Positions 22,589 to 30,159 of a stretch of 64,000 nucleotides of DNA are shown one piece after another. Each line of letters starts with the position of its first letter. Position 1 is the stretch's first letter. The notes under the pieces are model-generated. The model did not search any database. It was given only the letters and a program-made list of their open reading frames with translations, and was not told where the DNA came from. The position numbers and the translations under genes are program-made. The DNA is from Planococcus glaciei (lineage in GTDB: Bacteria; Bacillota; Bacilli; Bacillales_A; Planococcaceae): assembly GCF_900099655.1 (NCBI RefSeq), contig NZ_FNDC01000002.1:1-64000 (forward strand), written 5' to 3'.

Positions 22589-23494
22589 ATGAGCAAGTAC
22601 TTTACCCGGGCGACCGGGTTGCTGGCCCTGTTGGTCATCATATGGGGAGTCAGCTGGTCCATTTACAAGCTGGCACTTGAATACACGCCGCCGATTTTGT
22701 TTGCCGGCACCCGCTCTTTTTTTGGCGGCTTGCTGCTGGCGCTTGTATTGCTGCCTGCGTGGCGCAAAATCCGCTGGCGGGAAAATTGGAAAGCTTATAT
22801 GATTTCCGCTTTGTTAAATGCAGTGTTGTTTTACGGCTTGCAAACGGCTGGGCTTGAATATTTGCCGGGTGGCTTGTTTTCCGTTGTGGTTTATTTTCAG
22901 CCAGTACTGATCGGGATTTTTGCCTGGATGTGGCTTGGGGAAAAGATGACTGCTTTTAAAATCGCCGGATTGCTCACAGGGTTTCTCGGAATTTTGGTCA
23001 TCAGTGCGGATAGCTTGACCGGGGACATTTCCATAATAGGAATCGTCATGGCGCTTCTGGCAGCGCTTAGTTGGGCGCTCGGCGTCATTTATGTAAAGAA
23101 AGTGGGCCGGCAGGTGGATTCCATGTGGATGGTGGCTTTGCAGTTCATCATTGGAGGAGCAGTACTGTTGGCGGGGGGCAGTGTGGTTGAAAGCTGGTCC
23201 GATATCACCTGGAACTGGCCTTACTGGGCAGGCCTCTTGTTCGGCGCCACTTTTGGCGTGCCGATTGCTTTTGTAATTTATTTTTTTCTGATGAACAAAG
23301 GCGAAGCGAGTAAAGTGGCGGCTTTTACTTTTCTCGTGCCGCTGGTCGCGGTATTGACGGGGACCGTATTTTTGGATGAACCCGTCACAGTTACGCTGGC
23401 AATCGGGCTAGTCCTGATCATTCTAAGCATTTACCTCGTAAACCGGCAGCCGCGGCATGCGGAAGCACTGGTTCCGGAGAAAAAAACCGAATGA
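22589..23494 (+). CDS. DMT-family transporter with two EamA repeats
   Basis: A 301-residue protein with ten predicted membrane helices in two EamA halves (about residues 8-142 and 150-288). Typical features are IIWGVSWSIYKLAL, FAGTRSFFGGLLLALVLLP, a LGEKMTAFKIAGLLTGFLGI loop and, in the second half, FLDEPVTVTLAIGLVLIILSIYL. Family members export amino acids, purines or other metabolites. The tail is charged and cytoplasmic. GAAGGAGA precedes the ATG; it is divergent from the SurA-like gene. Confidence 0.8.
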   Translation: MSKYFTRATGLLALLVIIWGVSWSIYKLALEYTPPILFAGTRSFFGGLLLALVLLPAWRKIRWRENWKAYMISALLNAVLFYGLQTAGLEYLPGGLFSVVVYFQPVLIGIFAWMWLGEKMTAFKIAGLLTGFLGILVISADSLTGDISIIGIVMALLAALSWALGVIYVKKVGRQVDSMWMVALQFIIGGAVLLAGGSVVESWSDITWNWPYWAGLLFGATFGVPIAFVIYFFLMNKGEASKVAAFTFLVPLVAVLTGTVFLDEPVTVTLAIGLVLIILSIYLVNRQPRHAEALVPEKKTE

Positions 23495-23549
23495 TTCGGG
23501 AAAAGAAAAGCCGCTTCAGCATTTTGGGGTGCCGATTTAGAGGAATGAC

Positions 23550-23558
23550 TGGTATAGT
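23550..23558 (+). promoter_or_regulatory. Extended -10 promoter of hisC
   Basis: TG-G-TATAGT, 60 nt before the hisC ATG; no clear -35. No histidine-specific T-box structure was found between it and the gene. Confidence 0.5.
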
Positions 23559-23617
23559 TAAAAGTGTATTTAAATAAAAATTCAAGCAATTGAAACAAAC
23601 CTGTTGGAGGGACTACT

Positions 23618-24727
23618 ATGCGAAACAATAAAAACATTCAGCCGCGCAAAACTTTGAATTCAATCCAGCCTTATTCTCCAGGCAAGCCGATTTGGGAAGT
23701 GCAAAAAGAATTGGGTCTGGAGCGCGTGATTAAATTGGCTTCAAACGAAAATCCGCTTGGCCCTTCTCCAAAAGCGGTAGCAGCCATCCAGGCGAGCTTA
23801 TCTGAGCTAAACCGCTACCCGGATGCTGATACGACGGCGATGAAACAATCAATCTCTGCTGCTTACGGAGTAACGCCGCAGCAAGTAATTGCAACAAATG
23901 GTGCAGATGAATTGATCACGCTCGTATCGGAAGCATTTTTGGAGCAAGGCGATGAAATCATCGTGCCTTCTCCTTCTTTCAGCGAATACGATTTCGGCGC
24001 CCACATCATGGGGGCTTCTGTAGTCCCAGTGCCATTTGCCGAAAACTTCCAGTTTGACGTAGAGGCCATTATTGCAGCAGTTACGGAAAAAACAAAGATC
24101 ATTTATATTTGCACACCGAACAATCCGACTGGCACCGTCATTTCCAAAACGGACATCGAAAAGCTGTTGAATGCGGTTTCCGATGTGCTGGTCGTCATTG
24201 ACGGCGCATACAGCCATTTTGCAGATGCACCGGAGTACACAAATGGCATTGAGTTTGTAAACGCTGGGCATCCGGTTCTTGTTCTTCAAACTTTCTCAAA
24301 AATTTATGGCATCGCCGGCATTCGCGTAGGTTTCGGAATTGCACCAGAAGCGATCATCCAATCAATTTTGAAAGTGAAAGAACCGTTTAACGTCAATGCT
24401 TTGGCGCAAGCTGCAGCTGTTGCCGCAATTTCCGATGAGGAGCATGTGCGCGCTTCACAAGAAGCCAATAAAGCAGGACGTGAGCAGCTTTATGCCGCGT
24501 TCACGGACCTCGGTTTAAACTACATCGAAAGCATGGCGAATTTTGTGCTTGTCCAAATAGGGGCGGAAGGCGAAGAAGTCTACAAAGCATTGATGGCGAA
24601 CGGCGTAATTGTGCGCTACGGAAAAACATGGGGACTGCCGGATTATATCCGCGTCACCGTCGGAACACCGGAAGAAAACGAATTCTTTATTAAGGTGTTA
24701 ACAGGATTATTGGCGAAACAAGTATAA
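23618..24727 (+). CDS. hisC: Histidinol-phosphate aminotransferase
   Basis: A 369-residue class I/II PLP aminotransferase. The Schiff-base lysine is Lys228 in TFSKIYGIAGIRVGFG. LASNENPLGPSPK, the NGADELI cofactor loop and YICTPNNPTGT match HisC. It catalyses histidinol-phosphate formation; Bacillales HisC commonly also transaminates prephenate-pathway keto acids for Phe/Tyr. It stands alone here, outside any his or aro operon, so a broad aromatic role is plausible. TTGGAGGG precedes the ATG. Confidence 0.9.
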   Translation: MRNNKNIQPRKTLNSIQPYSPGKPIWEVQKELGLERVIKLASNENPLGPSPKAVAAIQASLSELNRYPDADTTAMKQSISAAYGVTPQQVIATNGADELITLVSEAFLEQGDEIIVPSPSFSEYDFGAHIMGASVVPVPFAENFQFDVEAIIAAVTEKTKIIYICTPNNPTGTVISKTDIEKLLNAVSDVLVVIDGAYSHFADAPEYTNGIEFVNAGHPVLVLQTFSKIYGIAGIRVGFGIAPEAIIQSILKVKEPFNVNALAQAAAVAAISDEEHVRASQEANKAGREQLYAAFTDLGLNYIESMANFVLVQIGAEGEEVYKALMANGVIVRYGKTWGLPDYIRVTVGTPEENEFFIKVLTGLLAKQV

Positions 24728-24732
24728 GCTGG

Positions 24733-24762
24733 AGCTGCTTCCTTATGGGAAGCAGTTTTTTT
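24733..24762 (+). terminator. hisC terminator
   Basis: CTGCTTCC / GGAAGCAG stem with a 5-nt loop, followed by TTTTTTT. Confidence 0.8.
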
Positions 24763-24863
24763 ATATGTGGAAATTCCTTTTATGGTACCGTGAAAAGCGT
24801 TTATCCAGCCCGTGAAGCGGGAAGGTTTAGGAGAAAACCTACTAAACAAAGGATGGAGTTCAT

Positions 24864-25775
24864 ATGCGCTACGACTGTGTGATTGTCGGCGGAGGCCCTG
24901 CTGGATTAAATGCTGCTTTGGTACTTGGACGCTCAAGAAGAAACGTGATTCTTTTTGATGATGACAGCGGGCGCAATCTGGTGACCAGAGAATCTCACGG
25001 ATTTATTACCCGCGACGGGATCAAACCGGAAGAATTTAAGCGCCTGGCACACAAGGATATTGCAAAATACGATTCGGTTGAAATAAAACAAGAACGGGTC
25101 ATGTCAATCAACCGCGTTTCAGATACTCATTACGAAATCACTACCGAAGAAGGCAAAACCTATCACAGCATCAAAATTATCCTGGCAACAGGATTGCGGG
25201 AACAACAGCCCAATATTCCCGACATCGAAAAGTATTACGGAACGTCTTTGTTCAGTTGCCCTTATTGCGATGGCTGGGAATTGCGCGATCAGCCATTGGC
25301 CGTAATTGCCGATAAAAGTGTCTTTGAGTTGGCAAAAAAAGTTTATACGTGGAGCAAGGATTTGATCGTTTTTACGAACGGCGAAGGCCGGCTGGAACTG
25401 GAAGACCGGGAGCGGCTGGTTGCTAAAGGCATCGGAGTTCGGGAAGAAGTCATTGATGGGCTGGAAGGCGAAAATGGACAATTACGCAGCGTCAGGCTTG
25501 AAGACGGCACGCTCATTGACCGGGTGGGCGGCTTCGTGACGCCCCTATGGAGCCACAATGCACAGTTCGGAAAAGAGCTGGGCTGTGAAGAAAATGAATA
25601 TGGCGGCATCAAAACCGATGAATACGGACGCACCAATGTCTGGAATGTCTATGCGGCTGGAGACGCTTCTTTGATTGTACCGGCCCAAGTGGTCATTGCA
25701 GCAGGAGAAGGAAGCGCAGCGGCTATCGGAGTAAACGGTGATTTAACGAACGAATACTTCGATGCAGCGGATTGA
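24864..25775 (+). CDS. Thioredoxin reductase-like FAD/NAD(P) oxidoreductase
   Basis: A 303-residue class II flavoprotein. The FAD loop VIVGGGPAGLNAAL is at the N-terminus, the redox pair is in FSCPYCDGWE (C-x2-C), and the FAD-closing VYAAGDASLIVPAQVVIAAGEG is near the C-terminus. The NADPH domain lacks an obvious GxGxxA, reading LAVIADKSVFELAKK instead. That differs from true TrxB and resembles the related group with altered pyridine-nucleotide use, so the electron donor and acceptor are uncertain. Its ribosome site is AAAGGATGGAG. Confidence 0.78.
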   Translation: MRYDCVIVGGGPAGLNAALVLGRSRRNVILFDDDSGRNLVTRESHGFITRDGIKPEEFKRLAHKDIAKYDSVEIKQERVMSINRVSDTHYEITTEEGKTYHSIKIILATGLREQQPNIPDIEKYYGTSLFSCPYCDGWELRDQPLAVIADKSVFELAKKVYTWSKDLIVFTNGEGRLELEDRERLVAKGIGVREEVIDGLEGENGQLRSVRLEDGTLIDRVGGFVTPLWSHNAQFGKELGCEENEYGGIKTDEYGRTNVWNVYAAGDASLIVPAQVVIAAGEGSAAAIGVNGDLTNEYFDAAD

Positions 25776-25915
25776 AGGGAAAGGCCAGCTGAAGGATAGC
25801 GGTGTAGGGCGCTGAAACAGGACGGTTTTCCGAGCCGATTGAGGACCGAACTTTTGCTTGTTGGAATGCGGATAAGGTAAACTTGACTCAATCGCAAGTC
25901 AGGAGGCGAATGGCC

Positions 25916-26215
25916 GTGGACCATACAAACTCACTATCTTCCATCACTTACATTGACACGGAGCGTTCCATTGAAGCGGGTGAGATGAAATTGGTGCACT
26001 TGGAATATCACTTGCACCTTTATGAAGATACTTTAGTGGCGCCAACCGCGAAGTATCATTTGGCGAATGTTTGGGATATGTCCTATAAATCATTTTCTGA
26101 AGAAGCAAACTTATTGTATCTGCATACGCACCGTGGTGTGATAACGTACAAAGTGTATGAAGACCCTGGCCAATTCGTGACAACCTTTAAAAAATTAAAA
26201 AATTCCAACTACTGA
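25916..26215 (+). CDS. Hypothetical protein
   Basis: About 99 residues, not recognised. It has alternating strands (MKLVHLEYHLHLYEDTL, NLLYLHTHRGVITYKVYE) ending in a Lys-rich tail, suggesting a small beta-rich cytosolic domain. The GTG at 25916 is 9 nt after GGAGG; the ATG at 25910 is only 3 nt away and less likely, though possible. A terminator follows. No neighbour suggests a role. Confidence 0.55.
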   Translation: MDHTNSLSSITYIDTERSIEAGEMKLVHLEYHLHLYEDTLVAPTAKYHLANVWDMSYKSFSEEANLLYLHTHRGVITYKVYEDPGQFVTTFKKLKNSNY

Positions 26216-26246
26216 AGAAGACAGGCGCATCGCTTGTCTTCTTTTG
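26214..26246 (+). terminator. Terminator after the hypothetical gene
   Basis: AAGAAGACA / TGTCTTCTT stem followed by TTGTGTT; the left arm touches the stop codon. Confidence 0.65.
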
Positions 26247-26277
26247 TGTTAAAATTTAGAAAAAAGGGGGCTGTTAA

Positions 26278-26451
26278 ATGGATAATGATTACGCAATCGG
26301 TTGGGGGACACTGGCATTGATCAATGCAGGCATTGCACAGGGGAAAAATCGAAGCGGTCTCAACTGGTTTTTATTGTCCCTTTTAATGGGCCCTCTTGCT
26401 ACACTCGCATTGGTCGTTTTCGAAAAATTACCTTATGAAGGGAGCGAATGA
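26278..26451 (+). CDS. Small membrane protein (57 aa)
   Basis: A 57-residue ORF, MDNDYAIGWGTLALINAGIA then a GKNRSGLNWF turn and LLSLLMGPLATLALVVFEKL. It has one amphipathic or short hydrophobic segment (residues about 6-20) and one clear membrane helix (about 30-48). AAAAGGGGG lies upstream of the ATG. Its TGA overlaps the ATG of the next gene (ATGA), so the two are probably translated together. Function unknown. Confidence 0.65.
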   Translation: MDNDYAIGWGTLALINAGIAQGKNRSGLNWFLLSLLMGPLATLALVVFEKLPYEGSE

Positions 26452-26819
26452 ACGTGACAGAAACCATTAACATTGCAGACGGATGGGTGGAGAAAGTCAA
26501 TGCAAAAGATATTGAAGGCATGCTGGAACTTTCGGATCACAATATTGAATTAATGGGGCCTAGAGGCTCGGCCGTCGGGCATGATACATTAAAGCAGTGG
26601 GCGGAGGAATCCGGCATTCGTTTAACGACCGTTACCCGCTATGCCAAAGGCGATAAAGTGGTTTTTGAACAAGAAGGCACATGGGAAGATCAAAATGGCC
26701 AAGTGACCGTGTTCACGTTTATGGAGATTAAGAACGGCAAAGTGGTACGGATTTCGAGATTCGATACGCTGGACGATGCATTTGGCGACAGTGGGTTGAA
26801 AGATGAAGACAAAGTTTAA
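26448..26819 (+). CDS. SnoaL/NTF2-like protein
   Basis: A 123-residue NTF2-fold protein. An N-terminal helix (ETINIADGWVEKVNAKDIEGMLEL) is followed by IELMGPRGSAVGHDTLKQWAEES and by paired strands VVFEQEGTWEDQNGQ / VFTFMEIKNGKVVRISRFDTLDDA, the nuclear-transport-factor-2/SnoaL pattern. No catalytic residues can be assigned. The ATG overlaps the preceding stop; a GTG at 26454 is an alternative start. Confidence 0.7.
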   Translation: MNVTETINIADGWVEKVNAKDIEGMLELSDHNIELMGPRGSAVGHDTLKQWAEESGIRLTTVTRYAKGDKVVFEQEGTWEDQNGQVTVFTFMEIKNGKVVRISRFDTLDDAFGDSGLKDEDKV

Positions 26820-26825
26820 GTGAAG

Positions 26826-26859
26826 AAAAGTGATTCCTGGAGCCGGGAATCACTTTTTT
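26826..26859 (+). terminator. Terminator after the NTF2-like gene
   Basis: AAGTGATTCC / GGAATCACTT followed by TTTT. Confidence 0.8.
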
Positions 26860-26866
26860 ATATGAC

Positions 26867-26895
26867 AAAAAACCGGCCCATTTGCTGGCCGGTTT
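26867..26895 (-). terminator. Terminator of the ribA-ribD-HAD operon
   Basis: On the minus strand AACCGGCC / GGCCGGTT stem followed by TTTT, 8 nt past the HAD gene. Confidence 0.75.
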
Positions 26896-26902
26896 AACCC
26901 AA

Positions 26903-27475
26903 TTATTTAAGTTCCTTCTGGATCAGTTCCTGTAAATCCGCCCATTGTTTAATGCGCGGCAATTCCACATGGCGATTATAGGACTGGTCTTTCACCATCA
27001 CTTTTAACGATCCGTGGGACAACGTATCGACCACTGCCGGTTTGTCGTCAAAATAGTAATCGAGCTGCAGGTCTTCGATGATGTGCACTTTTTCCGCATC
27101 TTTCATGCCGCAGTAAAACCGTTCATTGTGCACCGGGAAGCCTTGGTGTTTCAGCCAGGCTTTTGTATTCTCACCGTGTTCCGCTGGACGCGCTGTTATG
27201 TAGAAGATTTCATGGCCTTCCCGGTCCAGCTGCTGGAGGAGTTCGACGGCTCCCGGATAAACAGGGCAATCGGTATAATACAGTTCATCCAACACGCTGT
27301 TCCACATATCAGAACCTTCTTTGTCGCTCAGGCCGAACAGTTCATGTATTTCCACGCGGTTCAAGGCATAGAACAGGTCGATGGCCACTTCACGCCCAAG
27401 TTTTCGCTGGTACAACTGAAAAGCGTATTCGCGCAAATTGATCAGTGTATCGTCAATATCAAATCCGAATCTCAT
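26903..27475 (-). CDS. HAD-family phosphatase, 5'-nucleotidase-like (YqfW-like)
   Basis: A 190-residue HAD hydrolase. The nucleophile and acid Asp are in FDIDDTLINLREYA (motif I DxDDT), motif II is IFYITARP, and motif IV is YYFDDKPAVVD. The all-helical cap after motif I matches the 5'(3')-deoxyribonucleotidase/YqfW group. It begins 2 nt after ribD and shares its operon. It might remove phosphate from the RibD product, a step done by HAD enzymes in other bacteria; that role is inference from position only. Confidence 0.75.
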   Translation of the reverse strand: MRFGFDIDDTLINLREYAFQLYQRKLGREVAIDLFYALNRVEIHELFGLSDKEGSDMWNSVLDELYYTDCPVYPGAVELLQQLDREGHEIFYITARPAEHGENTKAWLKHQGFPVHNERFYCGMKDAEKVHIIEDLQLDYYFDDKPAVVDTLSHGSLKVMVKDQSYNRHVELPRIKQWADLQELIQKELK

Positions 27476-27477
27476 TG

Positions 27478-28575
27478 TTAAACTCCTCTTTTTACGGGAT
27501 ATCCAGTAAACCTGAAGTCTTTCCCGATTTTCAAAAATTCTCCGTCTTCCAGTTCCACTGCTTGCTTCATCAGCTCAAACCCGGAACCTTCCAGGAAAGT
27601 CGGGGCGTCTTTGCCTCCGATTAATTTCGGCGCAAAATACAACACCACTTTATCGACTAAACCGTTTTCCAGAAATGCGGCATTGATGGTTCCGCCGCCT
27701 TCGATAAACAGGGAAGAGATGGATCTCTCTCCAAGAATGCGGACGACATCCGGGATATCGGTGCGCTGTTTTCCACTGGTCTCAATAATGGTAATGCCCA
27801 ATGCTTCGAGGCGGGCGCGTTTTTCAGGGTCGTGCTGCTTGCTGGTGAAAATCCACGTATCTGCCAAATTATCGGTTACGACTTTGGCATCCAATGGAAT
27901 CCGCAGCTTGGAATCCAAGACAAGGCGAAGGGGATGGCGCCCGTTTGGAATCCGCGAAGTCAATTCCGGATCATCCGCAATCACAGTGCCGACACCTACT
28001 AAAATGGCCCGGTTTTCACTGCGCAGCACGTGGACATCCCGGCGTGCATCTTCCGAAGTAATCCATTTGCTGTCCAGCGTATGCGAAGCGATTTTGCCGT
28101 CTAAAGTAGAAGCGGCTTTCAAGATGACAAATGGCTGTTGGGTCACAATGAATTTATTAAAAACTTCATTCATCTTTCGGGATTCTTCTTCCCGGATGCC
28201 AACAAGGACTTCGATGCCGGCTTCTTCCAGCATCTTGACGCCGTTTCCGGCCACAATCGGATTGGGGTCAAGGGTGGCAATCACCACTTTTTTCAGGCCT
28301 GCTTCAATAATGGCCAGTGCACACGGACCGGTGCGGCCATGATGGGAACACGGCTCGAGCGTAACATAAATGGTTCCTTCGCGCGCCGCTTCCCCGGCCA
28401 TGCGAAGCGCATGGATTTCAGCATGCGGCTCGCCGGCTTTCAAATGGGCGCCGATGCCGACAATGCGGTTGTCATTGACAATGACGGAACCGACAAGCGG
28501 ATTGGGGTCCGTCTGGCCTTTCATTGTCTTCGCATTATTTAATGCCAAGTCCATATAAAATTCATGGTTTGACAT
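27478..28575 (-). CDS. ribD: Bifunctional riboflavin deaminase-reductase
   Basis: A 365-residue two-domain enzyme. Residues about 1-145 are the zinc deaminase (PHAEIHAL, TLEPCSHHGRTGPC). Residues about 146-365 are the NADPH reductase (LKAASTLDGKIA, ENRAILVGVGTVIADDPELTSR, LFIEGGGTINAAFLE). It carries out the second and third steps of riboflavin synthesis after GTP cyclohydrolase II. Length equals Bacillus RibD. The ATG at 28575 lies 9 nt after GAGGGGG and overlaps the end of ribA by 14 bp; the ORF's longer upstream reading lies inside ribA and is rejected. Confidence 0.93.
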   Translation of the reverse strand: MSNHEFYMDLALNNAKTMKGQTDPNPLVGSVIVNDNRIVGIGAHLKAGEPHAEIHALRMAGEAAREGTIYVTLEPCSHHGRTGPCALAIIEAGLKKVVIATLDPNPIVAGNGVKMLEEAGIEVLVGIREEESRKMNEVFNKFIVTQQPFVILKAASTLDGKIASHTLDSKWITSEDARRDVHVLRSENRAILVGVGTVIADDPELTSRIPNGRHPLRLVLDSKLRIPLDAKVVTDNLADTWIFTSKQHDPEKRARLEALGITIIETSGKQRTDIPDVVRILGERSISSLFIEGGGTINAAFLENGLVDKVVLYFAPKLIGGKDAPTFLEGSGFELMKQAVELEDGEFLKIGKDFRFTGYPVKRGV

Positions 28576-29323
28576 GAACAGCATCCCCCTCATCTTCCAA
28601 GTGACCGGAGCGATTGATTTTGGTCTGCAAATACTTGGCGTTGTATTCCGACTCGTCGCCCCATAACGAAATGCGGCCGGCAATTTCAAGGTCTGAATTT
28701 TCCAATGCGGAAATCTTTTTTGGGTTATTTGTCATCAATGTCACCGGTTTAGTGCGCAGCGATTTCAATACGGCAATTGCATCGTCGTAATTGCGGGAAT
28801 CGTCGACAAAACCAAGGCTTTCATTGGCTTCGACCGTATCATAGCCGTTCTCCTGAAGCACATACGCCATGGCTTTGCTGAACAATCCGATGCCGCGCCC
28901 TTCATGGTTCGCCAAATAGAACAAAGCGCCGGATCCGTGGTCCGCGATTTGCTGCATCGACTGCTTTAATTGGAATCCGCAGTCACAGCGTTTGCTGCCG
29001 AAAATATCGCCTGTATGGCAAATCGAATGCATGCGGATCAACGCGTCTTCGCTGTTTTCAAAATCTCCATAAACCAATACGCTTGATTGCTGGTATTCCG
29101 CCAAATTAGCAGAAGACAGCTTTTCAATGATGGTTTCGTAATCGTTCGTCACTTCATCTTGTTTCAACCAGCAATACCACTGGAACACAACGGTTTCTCC
29201 ATATAAATTCACTGGCAGCCGGATAGGTCCGACTACATAAATCGCCTCATTGCCCATTTGGATCAAGTCAATTTTATCTTTTAGTACTTCGAACACTTTC
29301 GGTTCAAGTTTGATTGGTGTCAT
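28562..29323 (-). CDS. ribA: GTP cyclohydrolase II, stand-alone
   Basis: A 253-residue GTP cyclohydrolase II. The zinc cysteines are Cys102, Cys113 and Cys115 in CHTGDIFGSKRCDCG. ANHEGRGIGLFSKAMAYVLQE, a SLGFVDDSRNYDDA segment and LMTNNPKKI complete the active site. It opens GTP to the first pyrimidine intermediate of flavin synthesis. It is not fused to DHBP synthase, unlike the RibBA common in Bacillus, and has about 75 extra N-terminal residues. No FMN riboswitch lies upstream; instead Fur-like boxes occur in the divergent region. GGGGG precedes the ATG. Confidence 0.88.
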   Translation of the reverse strand: MTPIKLEPKVFEVLKDKIDLIQMGNEAIYVVGPIRLPVNLYGETVVFQWYCWLKQDEVTNDYETIIEKLSSANLAEYQQSSVLVYGDFENSEDALIRMHSICHTGDIFGSKRCDCGFQLKQSMQQIADHGSGALFYLANHEGRGIGLFSKAMAYVLQENGYDTVEANESLGFVDDSRNYDDAIAVLKSLRTKPVTLMTNNPKKISALENSDLEIAGRISLWGDESEYNAKYLQTKINRSGHLEDEGDAVHVKP

Positions 29324-29366
29324 TGTAATTCCCCCTGTTTGAAGAGTCTATTTAAATCATGAAGTT

Positions 29367-29395
29367 ATTATACTACAACTAGTTACTAATAGTAA
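29367..29395 (-). promoter_or_regulatory. ribA promoter with overlapping palindrome
   Basis: Minus strand TTACTA (29395-29390), 17-bp spacer, TATAAT (29372-29367). The -35 lies in a perfect 13-bp palindrome, TTACTAATAGTAA at 29383-29395, which could be an operator for an unidentified regulator. Confidence 0.6.
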
Positions 29396-29439
29396 GCAAT
29401 TGATTCGGAAGTTCAGCATTCTCTTGCTAATTATTCTCT

Positions 29440-29457
29440 AGATAATAATTATTATCA
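29440..29457. promoter_or_regulatory. Fur-like box 1
   Basis: GATAATAATTATTATC (29441-29456) is a perfect 16-bp palindrome. TAATAATTATTATCA differs from the Bacillus 7-1-7 Fur consensus TGATAATnATTATCA at one base. It lies between divergent ribA and ferritin promoters, about 45 bp from ribA's -35. AT-rich DNA raises the chance of a random match. Confidence 0.55.
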
Positions 29458-29485
29458 ATTATAAATTAAAAAATACTTTTTTACT

Positions 29486-29500
29486 TGATTATTATTCTCA
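29486..29500. promoter_or_regulatory. Fur-like box 2
   Basis: TGATTATTATTCTCA matches 12 of 14 defined positions of TGATAATnATTATCA. It is 26 bp ahead of the ferritin -35. Confidence 0.4.
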
Positions 29501-29525
29501 ATTAAAAATTATTTTCTCATGTGTT

Positions 29526-29554
29526 TTGCAATAGAATTCAGGGTATGGTATAGT
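29526..29554 (+). promoter_or_regulatory. Ferritin promoter
   Basis: TTGCAA, 17-bp spacer, TATAGT with an upstream TG (extended -10). The predicted start is near 29561, so the PerR-like box lies just at and after the start point. Confidence 0.7.
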
Positions 29555-29561
29555 ATCTACA

Positions 29562-29576
29562 TTAGAATGATTCTAA
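29562..29576. promoter_or_regulatory. PerR-like box of ferritin
   Basis: TTAGAATGATTCTAA is a perfect 7-1-7 palindrome and differs from the PerR consensus TTATAATnATTATAA at one symmetric position per half. Placement over +1 to +15 suits repression relieved by peroxide or metal change. Confidence 0.65.
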
Positions 29577-29599
29577 ATAAGAAGACGGAGGGATTTTTC

Positions 29600-30097
29600 A
29601 TGTTACCACCAAAATTGACGATGGCATTAAATGACCAATTCAATAACGAGTTACAGGCTTCTCATTCCTATACGGCAATGGCGGCGTACTTTTCGAAAAA
29701 AGGGTATCATGGCTTCGCCAATTTTTATTTGATCCAATCGCGTGAAGAGCATCAGCATGCGATGAAGTTTTACGACTACCTGGTGACGATGGACGAAAAA
29801 CCGGTGCTTCAGGCGCTCGGGGAACCTAAAAACGACTATGTGAATGCTATGGACGTTCTGCAAAGTTCACTGGCTCAGGAAAAAGATGTAACGAGCAATA
29901 TCTACGCACTGGTTACACTTGCAGATGAGCTGCAGGAACATTCCACTTTGTCATTCCTTGATTGGTTCATTGAAGAACAAATGGAAGAAGAAAAAATGTT
30001 CCGCGACATTATTGCACGAATGGCCCATATTGAAGAAGGCGGAGAATATTTCTTGAAAATGAATGACGACTTCGCAGAACGCAGACTGGAAAACTGA
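29600..30097 (+). CDS. Ferritin
   Basis: A 165-residue non-haem ferritin, a four-helix-bundle iron store of the bacterial Ftn type. Ferroxidase ligands are seen in NNELQASHSYTAMAAYF (Glu, Tyr), REEHQHAMKFYDYL (Glu-x2-His) and DELQEHSTLSFLDWFIEEQMEEE. It oxidises and stores iron in a 24-mer shell in the cytosol. ACGGAGGG precedes the ATG at 29600; the reading from 29519 would place the promoter inside the gene. A PerR-like box covers the transcription start. Confidence 0.93.
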   Translation: MLPPKLTMALNDQFNNELQASHSYTAMAAYFSKKGYHGFANFYLIQSREEHQHAMKFYDYLVTMDEKPVLQALGEPKNDYVNAMDVLQSSLAQEKDVTSNIYALVTLADELQEHSTLSFLDWFIEEQMEEEKMFRDIIARMAHIEEGGEYFLKMNDDFAERRLEN

Positions 30098-30106
30098 TTA
30101 GTTGAA

Positions 30107-30138
30107 GACAGCACACGGCTGACTGTGTGCTGTTTTCT
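30107..30138 (+). terminator. Ferritin terminator
   Basis: GACAGCACAC / GTGTGCTGT followed by TTTCTTTTT. The fetA-like gene begins 22 nt later, so read-through could feed it. Confidence 0.8.
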
Positions 30139-30159
30139 TTTTAAAAGGAAGTGAAACGA

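Noticed and set aside
23495..23617. His-specific T-box ahead of hisC
   Set aside because: No T-box core (AGGGTGGNACCGCG-like) or terminator; only an extended -10 promoter is visible.
29324..29599. FMN riboswitch ahead of ribA
   Set aside because: Looked for the conserved FMN aptamer elements and saw none; the leader is short and AT-rich.
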